Shown piece after piece: positions 1 to 8,047 of a stretch of 21,276 bases of DNA. Both the position numbers and the translations under genes were made by a program. Within the stretch, counting starts at the first letter, position 1, and the number at the start of each line of letters is the position of its first letter. The notes under the pieces are model-generated. The model made no database searches. It saw only the letters and a program-made list of their open reading frames with translations, and was not told where the DNA came from. Source of the stretch: Actinomycetes bacterium (GTDB lineage: Bacteria > Actinomycetota > Actinomycetes > Actinomycetales > Cellulomonadaceae); assembly GCA_023412515.1 (NCBI GenBank), contig JAEYNO010000090.1, forward strand, positions 1-21,276. The letters run 5' to 3'.

Positions 1-583
1 GGCGCGGGCCACCGCTCCGCTGGCCCGCACGGTGCTCGACCTCGTCGTGCCGTGGGTCGCGCGCACCGAGCACCCCGTGCGGCACGGCGTGCACTCGAAC
101 ACCGCGTTCGGGCTCGCGCTGCTGCTCACGGCGGCCGACGACCTCGGGCACGACGACGCCGCGGACGCGCTGCGCACGCACGCGCGCCGACTGTACGGCG
201 CCGACCGCGGCTGGCCCGCCGCGTGGGAGCGCAGCGGGCACGACTTCCTGTCTCCCGGCCTCGCCGAGGCCGACCTCATGGCACGCGTGCTGCCGCCCTC
301 CGAGCTCGCCCCGTGGTTCGCGGCGTTCCTGCCCCGGTCGGACGACCTCACCGCGCCCGCGCGCGTGGTCGACCCGACCGACGGGCACGCGGTGCACCTC
401 GACGGCCTCAACCTGTCGCGCGCCGGCGCGCTGTTCCGCCTCGCGCGTGCGCTCGACGAGCCCGCGCTGCGCGACGCGGGCGACCGGCTGCTCGCCGCGG
501 GTCTGACGTCGCTCGCGAACGACGACTTCGTGGCGACGCACTGGCTCGCGTCGTTCGCGTGGGACGCCACGACGAGCCGCTGA
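1..583 (+). CDS. DUF2891 family protein (5' truncated)
   Basis: The frame is open from the window edge (first full codon at base 2) to TGA at 581-583, so about 193 C-terminal residues are visible and the true start lies outside. The GTG at 32 is only an internal codon. The residues match what I know of the DUF2891 family: an EHPVRHGVHSNTAF segment, a W-P-x-x-W-E-x-S-G-x-D-F-L-S-P block followed by EADLM, a conserved LDGLNLSRA stretch and a C-terminal H-W-L-A-S-F. The family is a helical, soluble protein of unknown biochemical role and usually a little over 300 residues, so roughly the N-terminal third or more is missing. It converges on the xylanase gene, with a shared strong hairpin between them. 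Family is fairly sure; function is unknown. Confidence 0.8.
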   Translation, partial: ARATAPLARTVLDLVVPWVARTEHPVRHGVHSNTAFGLALLLTAADDLGHDDAADALRTHARRLYGADRGWPAAWERSGHDFLSPGLAEADLMARVLPPSELAPWFAAFLPRSDDLTAPARVVDPTDGHAVHLDGLNLSRAGALFRLARALDEPALRDAGDRLLAAGLTSLANDDFVATHWLASFAWDATTSR

Positions 584-631
584 CGTGGGGAGGTCGCGCG
601 CGGCGACCGACGCCGCGTGCGCCTCGACGTG

Positions 632-672
632 CGGCCGCCCCGCACCCGGGCACCCGGGTGCGGGGGCGGCCG
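632..672. terminator. Long GC hairpin terminator between convergent genes
   Basis: The left arm 632-650 pairs with 653-672 around a 2-base loop. There are 19 pairs with one bulged G and a core GCACCCGGG/CCCGGGTGC. It lies 10 bases past the xylanase stop (minus strand) and 48 bases past the DUF2891 stop (plus strand), so it can serve both. There is no U-tract, as is common for high-GC actinobacteria. Confidence 0.75.
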
Positions 673-682
673 TCGAGCGACG

Positions 683-2152
683 TCAGCCGACGCGCACCAG
701 CTGCCACTGCTGGTTCGCGCCGTTCCAGCCGTCGTACTGCACGACGTTCGCTCCGTCGGCGGTCGACGCACCCTGCACCTCGAGCACCTTGCCCGAGTTC
801 CGGTTCTGCAGCGTCGCGTAGCCGTTCGCGATCGAGACGTTCCACTGCTGGTTGGTGCCGTTGAGGTCCGGCCACTGCACGACCTCGCCGCCGTTCGCGG
901 TCGAGAAGTTGTACACGTCGAGCACCTTGTTCGACAGCCGCGACTTGAGCCGGTAGCCGCCGTTGCCGGACGCGACGAACTGCCACTGCTGCTGGTTGCC
1001 GTCGTTGCGCGACCACTGCACGATGTCGGCGCCGTCCGCGGTCGACAGGTTGTACACGTCGAGCGCCTTGCCGCTGTTGCGGTTGACCAGCACGTACCAG
1101 GCGCTGGTGTCGATCGACGTCGACCCGCCGTTGTTGCCGCTGCCCGCGTTGAGCGCGTTGAGCGTCGAGGTGTACGCGGCCTTCTTGTTGCCGTTGCCGT
1201 CGAAGAGCAGCGGGTTCTTGCCCGTGCGCCACGAGTCGGTGTCCCGCACGCCCCACACGGTGATGCCCGTGCAGCGGCTCACCGCCAGGCACGCCTCGAC
1301 GACCTGGCGGTAGGCGTTCGCCTGGTTCGAGCCCTGCTCGATGTCGAGCTCGGTGATCTGCACGTCCACGCCCAGGTCGGCGAACCGCTGCAGGTTGGCG
1401 CGGTAGTCGCCGGGGATCGTCGTGCCGAAGTGCGACTGGAAGCCGACGCAGTCGATCGGGACGCCGCGCGCCTTGAAGTCCCGGACCATGTCGTAGACCG
1501 CCGTCGACTTCGGGTTGATCGAGTCGGTGCCGTAGTCGTTGTAGCAGAGCTTGGCGCCCGGGTCGGCGGCGCGAGCCGCGCGGAACGCGGCCTCGATCCA
1601 GTCGTTGCCGGTGCGCTGCAGGTTCGAGTCGCGGCGCGAGCCGCGGCCGTCGTCGGCGAACGCCTCGTTGACGACGTCCCACGCGTAGATCTTGCCCTTG
1701 TAGTGGGTCGCGACCTGCGTGACGTGGTTGAGCAGCGCCTGCCGCAGCGCGCTGCCGGACATGCTCTGCATCCAGCCGGGCTGCTGCGCGTGCCACGCGA
1801 GCGTGTGCCCGCGCACCTTCTTGCCCTTGCCGAGCGCGTCGTTCACGATCCGGTCGCCGTTGGTGTAGCTGAACTGCCCCCGGTTCGGCTCCGTGGCGTC
1901 CATCTTCATCTCGTTCTCGGCCGTGATCATGCCGAACTCGCGGTCGACGATGCCCATGTACGTGGAGTCGTTCATGCGCCCGGCCGCGACCGCGGTCCCG
2001 AAGTAGCGGCCCTTCTCGGAGGCCGCGGCGTGCAGCGTGCTGCCGGCCGCGACCGCGGGCGCCGAGAGCGTCAGCGTGAGGGCCGCGGCGACGCCGGCGG
2101 TCAGCAGGGCCGCCGCCCTGCGCCGGCCCGTGGTGCGTGGTGTCGTGCTCAC
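683..2152 (-). CDS. Secreted GH10 endo-1,4-beta-xylanase with C-terminal CBM13
   Basis: A 489-residue secreted enzyme that should cleave internal beta-1,4 bonds of xylan. The GTG at 2152 is chosen because AGAGGAG (2158-2164) sits five bases upstream. The open frame extends further 5' but has no such site there. Residues 1-36 form a signal peptide with Arg-rich start and an APAVAA end. Residues about 38-335 are the GH10 barrel: the acid/base Glu is E163 in WDVVNEAF, the nucleophile is E268 in ITELD, and the substrate-site TLAWH motif is present. A short Gly/Ser/Asn linker (336-349) leads to a ricin-type beta-trefoil CBM13 (about 350-489) with three repeats ending in QQW. It is the last gene of the minus-strand GH43-GH43-GH10 block, 117 bases after the secreted GH43 gene, and is followed by a strong terminator. 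Family assignment is near certain. Confidence 0.96.
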   Translation of the reverse strand: MSTTPRTTGRRRAAALLTAGVAAALTLTLSAPAVAAGSTLHAAASEKGRYFGTAVAAGRMNDSTYMGIVDREFGMITAENEMKMDATEPNRGQFSYTNGDRIVNDALGKGKKVRGHTLAWHAQQPGWMQSMSGSALRQALLNHVTQVATHYKGKIYAWDVVNEAFADDGRGSRRDSNLQRTGNDWIEAAFRAARAADPGAKLCYNDYGTDSINPKSTAVYDMVRDFKARGVPIDCVGFQSHFGTTIPGDYRANLQRFADLGVDVQITELDIEQGSNQANAYRQVVEACLAVSRCTGITVWGVRDTDSWRTGKNPLLFDGNGNKKAAYTSTLNALNAGSGNNGGSTSIDTSAWYVLVNRNSGKALDVYNLSTADGADIVQWSRNDGNQQQWQFVASGNGGYRLKSRLSNKVLDVYNFSTANGGEVVQWPDLNGTNQQWNVSIANGYATLQNRNSGKVLEVQGASTADGANVVQYDGWNGANQQWQLVRVG

Positions 2153-2231
2153 CGGATCTCCTCTGGGTGGGTGGGTCGACGCGGGTGACGCGCCGGGGGG
2201 GACGCGCCGCGTGCGGGCGCGCCGGACCGGA

Positions 2232-2251
2232 CCGGCGGCGCACGCCGCCGG
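2232..2251 (-). terminator. GC hairpin between GH43 and GH10 genes (terminator or mRNA-stabilising)
   Basis: A perfect 9-bp stem (2232-2240 with 2243-2251) around a 2-base centre lies 18 bases after the GH43 stop and 79 bases before the GH10 start, on the transcribed minus strand. No U-run follows. It could be a partial terminator, or a hairpin protecting an upstream or downstream mRNA. Confidence 0.45.
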
Positions 2252-2269
2252 CACCGGCCGGGTCGGGGG

Positions 2270-4369
2270 TCAGGGCGTCGTGAGGTCGAACTGCCGCACG
2301 GTCACGGCGCCGCCGAGGGCCTGCGTCGCGTGGTTGAAGATGCCGAACCGGTAGCCCATGAAGAACTGCCAGTCGGCGTTGAGCGTGAACGCGGGGCCGA
2401 GCGGCGTGAACGTGCGTCCGTCGGTGCTCCACGAGAACGTCGCCTGCCGGCCCGAGCCCGGGCGGATGTCGGCGTTGACGCGCAGCCACACCCGCGTGCC
2501 CGGCAGCGCGGCGGAGGCCCGCTCGGTGCCCGTGCCCGTAGTGCTCCACGACGAGTCCATCGTCAGGCCGTCCGTCATGACCACCCGCCGCGCCCCGTCC
2601 GCGCCCCGGACCACGCCGATCCACGCCGAGGACTGCCGCAGCATCGCCAGGCCCGCACGGTCGCCGTTCGCCATGCCCGCGACGTCGAGCTCGACGGTCG
2701 CGGTCGACGACGGCCCCTGGACGCGGTGCGTCAGCGTGTTCCGCGCGGCGTACAGGTCCCGCGTGACCGTCGCGGTGCGCAGCGTGAGCCCGTTCGACAC
2801 CGTGAACCGTGACGTGTCGGGGTTGTGGTTCCACTCCCACTGCGGGCCGAGCCGCGTGCCGGCGAACGTGTCGGTGCCGGTCAGGGGCTTGACGGTGCGG
2901 GTCGTGGTGATGTTCGGGCGCGGGTACGTCGCGCCCCAGCGGCCGTTGAGGGTCTGGACCGAGGGCCAGCCGTCGCTCCACGTGATCGGGGCGAGCGTCG
3001 GCATCCGACCGCCCGGGTAGGCGTCGGTGAACGCCATGTACCACCAGTCGCCGTTCTGGGTCTGCACGATCCCGCCCTGGTGCGGCACGCCCCCGCCGGC
3101 GATCGGGCCGGGCAGGTCGAGCAGCACCTGCCGCTGCTCGTACGGGCCCCACGGCGAGGTCGAGCGCAGCACGTACTGGCCGTTCGCGGGGCGCGTCAGC
3201 CAGATGTAGTAGTAGCCGTCCTTCTTGTAGAACCGCGCGCCCTCGAGCGTCCCGACGTTCGAGGGGGTCTGGTACACCTGCTGCGCGCGCACCTGCTGCG
3301 CGCCGTCGGCGTTGAGCTGCGCGACGCTGATGGTGCCGTTGCCGTACGCGACGTACATGGTGTCGTCGGTGTCGACCAGCAGCCCGGCGTCGTAGTAGCA
3401 CTGGTTCATGCGGGCCTTCTTGGTCCACGTGCCGTCCACCGCGGACGCGGTGTAGACGTACGTGCGGTTGAACTCGGTGCAGCCGTACCAGTAGTACGTC
3501 TGGTTGCTGGCCCGGTAGCCGAGCGTCGACGCCCAGATGCCCTTGACGTAGCGGTGCCCGCCGACCAGGTCGTAGCGCTGGTCGTCGAAGTCGAGGCGCG
3601 GCACCGAGTGGCCGGCGAACTCCCAGTTCACGAGGTCGTAGGAGCGCAGGATCGGCGCGCCCGGCGAGTAGTGCATGGTCGACGCCGAGTAGTAGTACGC
3701 GTCGCCGACGCGGATGATGTCGCCGTCCGCGAAGTCCTGCCACACCACGGGGTTGGTGAACGACCCGCCGGTCGGCGGCGTCGTGGGGGTCGGGGTCGGC
3801 GTGGGGCCGGTCCCGCCGTCGGCGCGCACGAGCTGCCACTGCTGGTTGGCCCCGCCCCAGCTCGTGTACTGCACGATCTCGGCGTCGTCGGCCGTCGAGG
3901 CGTTCTGCACCTCGAGCGCCTTGCCCGAGCTCCGGTTGAGGAGCGTGACGTAGCCGCCGGCGACGTCCTGCAGGCGCCACTGCTGGTGCGCTCCCCCGTT
4001 GTCGGACCACTGCACGACGCGGGCGCCGTCGGCCGCGGAGGCGCCGGTCACGTCGAGGACCTTGCCCGAGTGCTGCGACACGACGCGGTACCAGCCGCCG
4101 CCGGCGTCGACGAACCGCCACTGCTGGTTGGTGCCGCCCGAGCGGGTCCACTGCGTGAGGCGCGCTCCGTCGCCCGTCGCGAACCCGTACACGTCGAGGG
4201 CCTTGCCGCTGCCGCGGTTGACCAGCACGTACGTCGCGCCGGTGTCCGGGGTGGCGGCCGACGCCGAGGTCGCCGCGACGGTCGCGAGGACGCCGGCGGA
4301 CACGGCCGTGACGAGCGCGAGCAGCGCGCCGAGCGCGCGGCGGGGTCGGGCGGGACGAGGGAGGGACAT
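2270..4369 (-). CDS. Secreted CBM13-GH43 beta-xylosidase/arabinofuranosidase
   Basis: 699 residues, starting at ATG 4369 with AGGAG (4376-4380) six bases before it. Residues 1-39 form a signal peptide (PRPARPRR basic start, SASA end). Residues 45-184 form an N-terminal CBM13 beta-trefoil with three QQW repeats, followed by a Thr/Pro linker (185-202). The GH43 five-bladed catalytic domain spans about 204-493, with the likely base D215 (ADGDIIRVGD), the pKa-tuning D327 (YYDAG) and the acid E376 (EGARFYKKDGYYY). Residues about 499-699 form a jelly-roll domain like the C-terminal domain of other GH43 enzymes. It should release xylose or arabinose from xylan side chains or oligomers outside the cell. 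The exact GH43 subfamily and sugar preference cannot be read from motifs. The gene lies between its signal-less paralogue and the GH10 xylanase. Confidence 0.93.
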   Translation of the reverse strand: MSLPRPARPRRALGALLALVTAVSAGVLATVAATSASAATPDTGATYVLVNRGSGKALDVYGFATGDGARLTQWTRSGGTNQQWRFVDAGGGWYRVVSQHSGKVLDVTGASAADGARVVQWSDNGGAHQQWRLQDVAGGYVTLLNRSSGKALEVQNASTADDAEIVQYTSWGGANQQWQLVRADGGTGPTPTPTPTTPPTGGSFTNPVVWQDFADGDIIRVGDAYYYSASTMHYSPGAPILRSYDLVNWEFAGHSVPRLDFDDQRYDLVGGHRYVKGIWASTLGYRASNQTYYWYGCTEFNRTYVYTASAVDGTWTKKARMNQCYYDAGLLVDTDDTMYVAYGNGTISVAQLNADGAQQVRAQQVYQTPSNVGTLEGARFYKKDGYYYIWLTRPANGQYVLRSTSPWGPYEQRQVLLDLPGPIAGGGVPHQGGIVQTQNGDWWYMAFTDAYPGGRMPTLAPITWSDGWPSVQTLNGRWGATYPRPNITTTRTVKPLTGTDTFAGTRLGPQWEWNHNPDTSRFTVSNGLTLRTATVTRDLYAARNTLTHRVQGPSSTATVELDVAGMANGDRAGLAMLRQSSAWIGVVRGADGARRVVMTDGLTMDSSWSTTGTGTERASAALPGTRVWLRVNADIRPGSGRQATFSWSTDGRTFTPLGPAFTLNADWQFFMGYRFGIFNHATQALGGAVTVRQFDLTTP

Positions 4370-4406
4370 GGCGTGCTCCTCGGGCGGGCGCACCGCCGAC
4401 GACGTC

Positions 4407-4422
4407 GTGTGATCGTTCACAC
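4407..4422. promoter_or_regulatory. LacI-type operator candidate before secreted GH43
   Basis: GTGTGA-TCGT-TCACAC is a 16-bp dyad with perfect 6-bp arms and a central CG, the layout typical of LacI-family operators. It lies 38-53 bases before the ATG of the secreted GH43 gene. Sugar-responsive LacI repressors commonly control such genes in actinobacteria. No regulator gene is in this window. Confidence 0.5.
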
Positions 4423-4428
4423 CACGTC

Positions 4429-4448
4429 GCACGACGTCGGTGTCGTGC
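4429..4448. promoter_or_regulatory. Inverted repeat next to the LacI-type site
   Basis: GCACGAC and GTCGTGC (7-bp arms, 6-base spacer) lie just upstream of the LacI-type dyad on the same 184-base intergenic stretch before the secreted GH43 gene. It could be a second regulator site or a small RNA hairpin. Confidence 0.25.
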
Positions 4449-4510
4449 ACGGCGGGATGGCGTCATGCTGCCCACGGCGCGCCGCCGCCGACAAGACCTC
4501 GCGCGGCGTC

Positions 4511-4520
4511 GAAGCGTTTC
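4511..4520. promoter_or_regulatory. GAAGCGTTTC box, possible second LacI-type site
   Basis: This near-palindrome (GAA-N-CG-N-TTC) lies about 145 bases before the start codon of the secreted GH43 gene and 43 bases before that codon's upstream neighbour ends at 4554. It is the most A/T-rich patch of the gap. GAAA/TTTC boxes are known upstream of actinobacterial xylanase genes, which makes it a reasonable but weak operator candidate. Confidence 0.3.
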
Positions 4521-4553
4521 ACCGCACGCGCGGGGACCCGACGTGCCCGCCGG

Positions 4554-6131
4554 TCACGGCGTCGCGAGCTCGAACCGCCGCACCGTCGCGGTCCCGCCGA
4601 GGGCGACGGTCGCGTGGTGGAAGACCCCGACGCGGTACCCCATGAAGAACCGCCAGTCGGCGTCCAGCGCGAACGCCGGGCCCAACGGGGCGAACGTCCG
4701 GCCGTCGGCGCTCCACGCGAAGACCGCCCCCGCACCGCCGGGCCGCACGTCCGCCTCGACGCGCAGCCACACCCGCGTGCCCGCGAGCGGCGCCGACGCG
4801 CGCTCGGTGCCCGTGCTCGTCGTGTCCCAGGACGCGTCCATCGTCAGGCCGTCGGTCATGACGACCCGGCGCGAGCCGTCCACCTCGTGCCGCACGCCCA
4901 CCCAGGCGGACGTCTGCCGCAGCATCGCGAGCCCCGTGCGGTCGCCGGGCACCGTGCCGGCCAGGTCGAGCTCGACCGTGACGGTCGAGGTCGGCCCCTG
5001 CAGACGGTGCGTCAGCGTGTTGCGCGCCGCGTACAGGTCGTCGGTGACCGTCGCGGTCGTCAGGTGCAGGCCGTCGCCCACCGCGAACCGCTCGACGTCC
5101 GGGTCGTGGTTCCACTCCCAGCGCGGCGCGAGCCCCGGCCCCGGGAACGTGTCCGCCCCCGTGAGCGGCGCGACCCCGGGACCGGGACCGAGCGCGGGGC
5201 GCGGGTACGTCGTGCCCCACCGGCCGTCGACCGTGCCGAGCACCGGCCAGCCGTCCTCCCACGTCACGGGCGCGAGCGTCGGCATGCGGCCGCCCGGGTA
5301 GGCGTCGGTGAACGCCATGTACCACCAGTCCCCCGCGGGCGTGCGCACGAGGCCTCCCTGGTGCGGCACGCCGCCGCCCTCGACCGGCCCCGGCAGGTCG
5401 AGCAGCACCTCGCGCAGCTCGTAGGGCCCCCACGGCGACGCCGAGCGCAGCACGTACTGCCCGTTCGCCGGGCGCGTGAGCCAGACGTAGTACAGCCCGT
5501 CGACCTTGTAGAACCGCGCGCCCTCGAGCACGCCGATGCTCCCGGGCGTCTCGAGCACCACCTGCGAGCGGACCTCGCGCGTCCCGTCGGCGCTGAGCTG
5601 CGCGACCGAGATCGTGGTGTTCCCGTACGCGACGTACAGCGTGTCGTCGTCGTCCACGAGCAGACCCGCGTCGTAGTACGGCGTCTCGAGCCGGGCGCGG
5701 CGCGTCCACGGCCCCTCGACCGCGGGCGCCGTGAACAGGTACGTGCGGTCCTGCTCGACGCACCCGTACCAGTAGAACGTCGCGTCGCTCGGCCGGTAGC
5801 CCAGGGTCGACGCCCAGATGCCCTTGACGTACCGGTGCCCGCCGACCAGGCCGTAGCGCTCGTCGTCGAAGTCGAGACGCGGCACCGAGTGGCCCGCGTG
5901 CTCCCAGTGCACGAGGTCGTGGGAGCGCAGGATCGGCGCGCCCGGCGAGTAGTGCATGGTCGACGCCGAGTAGTAGTAGACGTCGCCGACGCGGATGACG
6001 TCGCCGTCGGCGAAGTCCTGCCACACGACCGGGTTGGTGAACACCCCCTCGTCGGCGGGCGCCTCGCCGGGGCGGTCCCCGGCGGGCGCTCGGTCGGCGG
6101 TCGGGGGTGTCGTCAGGACGTCGTCGGCCAC
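4554..6131 (-). CDS. GH43 glycosidase without signal peptide (predicted cytoplasmic)
   Basis: 525 residues from GTG 6131. The N-terminus (about 30 residues, Asp/Pro/Ala-rich) has no hydrophobic core, so the protein is predicted to stay inside the cell. The GH43 domain (about 31-320) keeps the base D42, D154 in YYDAG and the acid E203 in EGARFYK. Residues about 326-525 form the same C-terminal jelly-roll as the neighbour. Compared with the secreted paralogue downstream, 38 of the first 40 catalytic-domain residues (31-70) are identical, so the pair arose by duplication, with gain or loss of the signal and CBM13. It probably cleaves imported xylo- or arabino-oligosaccharides. The start has no clear Shine-Dalgarno but has CAGAAT exactly six bases upstream, suggesting a leaderless transcript. 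It begins 68 bases after the kinase gene. Confidence 0.9.
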   Translation of the reverse strand: MADDVLTTPPTADRAPAGDRPGEAPADEGVFTNPVVWQDFADGDVIRVGDVYYYSASTMHYSPGAPILRSHDLVHWEHAGHSVPRLDFDDERYGLVGGHRYVKGIWASTLGYRPSDATFYWYGCVEQDRTYLFTAPAVEGPWTRRARLETPYYDAGLLVDDDDTLYVAYGNTTISVAQLSADGTREVRSQVVLETPGSIGVLEGARFYKVDGLYYVWLTRPANGQYVLRSASPWGPYELREVLLDLPGPVEGGGVPHQGGLVRTPAGDWWYMAFTDAYPGGRMPTLAPVTWEDGWPVLGTVDGRWGTTYPRPALGPGPGVAPLTGADTFPGPGLAPRWEWNHDPDVERFAVGDGLHLTTATVTDDLYAARNTLTHRLQGPTSTVTVELDLAGTVPGDRTGLAMLRQTSAWVGVRHEVDGSRRVVMTDGLTMDASWDTTSTGTERASAPLAGTRVWLRVEADVRPGGAGAVFAWSADGRTFAPLGPAFALDADWRFFMGYRVGVFHHATVALGGTATVRRFELATP

Positions 6132-6143
6132 ACCGCGATTCTG
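6132..6143 (-). promoter_or_regulatory. Possible leaderless -10 element for GH43
   Basis: On the minus strand CAGAAT (6143-6138) is followed by six bases and then the GTG start, which places transcription start at or next to the first codon. No convincing -35 element is seen. Confidence 0.35.
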
Positions 6144-6179
6144 CCCCGGACTCGCCCCGCCCCGGCGCAGGGGCCGCGG

Positions 6180-6193
6180 CGCGCCCGGGCGCG
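6180..6193. terminator. Palindromic GC hairpin after the kinase gene
   Basis: CGCGCCCGGGCGCG is a perfect 14-bp palindrome seven bases after the kinase stop on the minus strand. It may mark the end of the six-gene operon before the GH43 gene. The stem is short and there is no U-tract, so this is a weak call. Confidence 0.3.
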
Positions 6194-6199
6194 GGACCC

Positions 6200-8047
6200 T
6201 CAGCCGGCGGTCGGCGCGGGGCTCACGGGGGCCGCGGGGATCGTCACGGTGAACGTCGTGCCCTCGCCCACCGCGCTCGTCACGCCGACGTGCCCGCCGT
6301 GCGCCTCCACGACCGCGCGCGTGATGGCCAGGCCCAGCCCCACGCCGGGCACCGCCCGGCGCGTCGCCGTGCTCGCGCGGTAGAAGCGCTCCATGAGGTG
6401 CGCGAGCTCGTCGGGCGGGATGCCGATCCCCGTGTCGCTCACGGCGAGCCGACCCCCGCCGTCGGCCTGCGGGCGCACCACGAGGCGCACCGTGCCGCCG
6501 CGGTCGGTGAACTTCAGCGCGTTCGTCACGAGGTTGTCGACGGCCTGCCCGAGCCGCAGCGGGTCGGCTTGCGCGGGCGTCGGCGCGAGGTCGCTCTCGA
6601 GCGTGATGCCGGCGGCGGCCGCCGCGGGCCCCGCGGTCGCGAGCGACGCCGCCGCGATCGTCGCGAGGTCCACGGGCTGCGGCGAGATCGAGAACGTGCC
6701 CGCGTCCATCTGGGCCGTCAGCAGCAGGTCGCTCACGAGGCGCAGCTGGCGGCGCGCGTTGCGGTCGATGATCTGCAGGTACTCGCGCTGGTCCTCGGTG
6801 AGCTCCTCGTGCTCGTCGAGCAGCAGCTCGACGTAGCCGAGCACGGCCGTGAGCGGGGTCCGCAGCTCGTGGCTCACGAGCCCGACGAACTGGTCCTTGA
6901 GCCGCGCGGCCTCCCGGTCCGCCGTGACGTCGGTCGCGACGACGACGTAGCCGACGACCGTGCCGTCGTGGTCGGTGCGCCGCGTCACCGCGGGGTGCAC
7001 GGTGACGTGCGAGCCGTCACGACGCACGTACGTCCAGTCCCGCACGTCCTTGCCGGCCGTCGCGCGCGGCGCCAGCACCGATCGCAGCAGCGCGGGATGG
7101 TCGGACGCCGCGGGTGGCGCACCGTCCTGCGGGTCGCGCTCGAGCAGCTCGTCGAGCAGGTGGAGCTCGGTGAGGTACCGGCGCCCGACGACCTCGCCCT
7201 GCGCGTACCCGAGCAGGCGCTCGGCGCCCGCGTTGAACACCTCGACCAGCCCGTCGGCGTCGGTCGCGATGATCGCCTGCTCGGTGGCCGAGTCGATCAC
7301 CGACACGAGCTGCTGGTGCGCAGCGCGGCGCAGCGACACCGACTTGCCGAGCGACACCGCGGCCTCGCGGGTGCGGCGCAGCGCGTCCGCCTGCTCGGCC
7401 TGCAGGCGCGCGAGCACCCTGTTGCGCTGCCGCAGGCGCGCCGTCGACTCCTGCACGACGAGCCCGATGATGAGCGCGATGGCCGCGACGAACAGGCTGC
7501 GGACGACGACGGGCTGCGAGGGGTGGGTGGTGGGGCTCAGCGCGAGACCGAGCAGCACCGTGGCGGCCGCCCCCAGGGTCCCGAGCGCCACGCCGACCAT
7601 GCCGCCACGCGCGGCGAGCGCGAGCGCCGGGAGCAGCACCATGCCCGCGAACGGCGACGTCATGCCGCCCGAGCCCTGCCGCAGGGACGCGACGGCGACG
7701 AACTGCAGCAGGGCGAGAGTCTCGGGCGCCCACTGCGGCAGCCGCTCCCACGGCACGAACGCCGCGAGCACGAGGCACGCCACGGTGACGCCGGCCGCGA
7801 GCACGACCGCCGAGCCGGAGGTCGCCTCGAGCCCCGGCGAGAGCAGCGCCAGGAGGGCGAGCGTCATGAGGATCGCGAACGGCAGCTGACGCTCGACCAC
7901 GGACGCGCCCGAGCCGAGGTACCGCGCGACCGGGCCGAGGTAGCGCAGCTCGGGCTGCGGCGGCGCGACGGCGGTCTCCTCGTCCTCGCGCGGCGCCGCG
8001 TCCTCGAGGGCTGCCGCGTCGACGGCGTCGCGGCGGGACGGGCTCAT
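6200..8047 (-). CDS. PAS-domain membrane sensor histidine kinase
   Basis: 615 residues from ATG 8047, overlapping the stop of the preceding small gene as ATGA. About six transmembrane segments lie within residues 55-200 (roughly 56-70, 79-98, 108-122, 132-147, 150-168, 181-198). A coiled coil follows (about 200-250), then a PAS domain (about 244-378), the HisKA domain with phospho-accepting H393 in SHELRTP, and the HATPase domain with N-box NLVTNALKF (505-513), G1 box DTGIGIP (538-544) and G2 box GVGLGLA (568-574). All kinase motifs are intact. It is the last gene of a coupled six-gene operon whose first gene carries a receiver domain, so that fusion protein is its likely phosphorylation partner. 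The signal sensed by the membrane or PAS part is unknown. Confidence 0.93.
   Translation of the reverse strand: MSPSRRDAVDAAALEDAAPREDEETAVAPPQPELRYLGPVARYLGSGASVVERQLPFAILMTLALLALLSPGLEATSGSAVVLAAGVTVACLVLAAFVPWERLPQWAPETLALLQFVAVASLRQGSGGMTSPFAGMVLLPALALAARGGMVGVALGTLGAAATVLLGLALSPTTHPSQPVVVRSLFVAAIALIIGLVVQESTARLRQRNRVLARLQAEQADALRRTREAAVSLGKSVSLRRAAHQQLVSVIDSATEQAIIATDADGLVEVFNAGAERLLGYAQGEVVGRRYLTELHLLDELLERDPQDGAPPAASDHPALLRSVLAPRATAGKDVRDWTYVRRDGSHVTVHPAVTRRTDHDGTVVGYVVVATDVTADREAARLKDQFVGLVSHELRTPLTAVLGYVELLLDEHEELTEDQREYLQIIDRNARRQLRLVSDLLLTAQMDAGTFSISPQPVDLATIAAASLATAGPAAAAAGITLESDLAPTPAQADPLRLGQAVDNLVTNALKFTDRGGTVRLVVRPQADGGGRLAVSDTGIGIPPDELAHLMERFYRASTATRRAVPGVGLGLAITRAVVEAHGGHVGVTSAVGEGTTFTVTIPAAPVSPAPTAG

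Noticed and set aside
408..4475. Minus-strand open frame of over 1300 codons
   Set aside because: It is Arg/Ala/Pro-rich with no domain, and it runs across both secreted glycosidases in another frame. Long empty frames are expected at this base composition.
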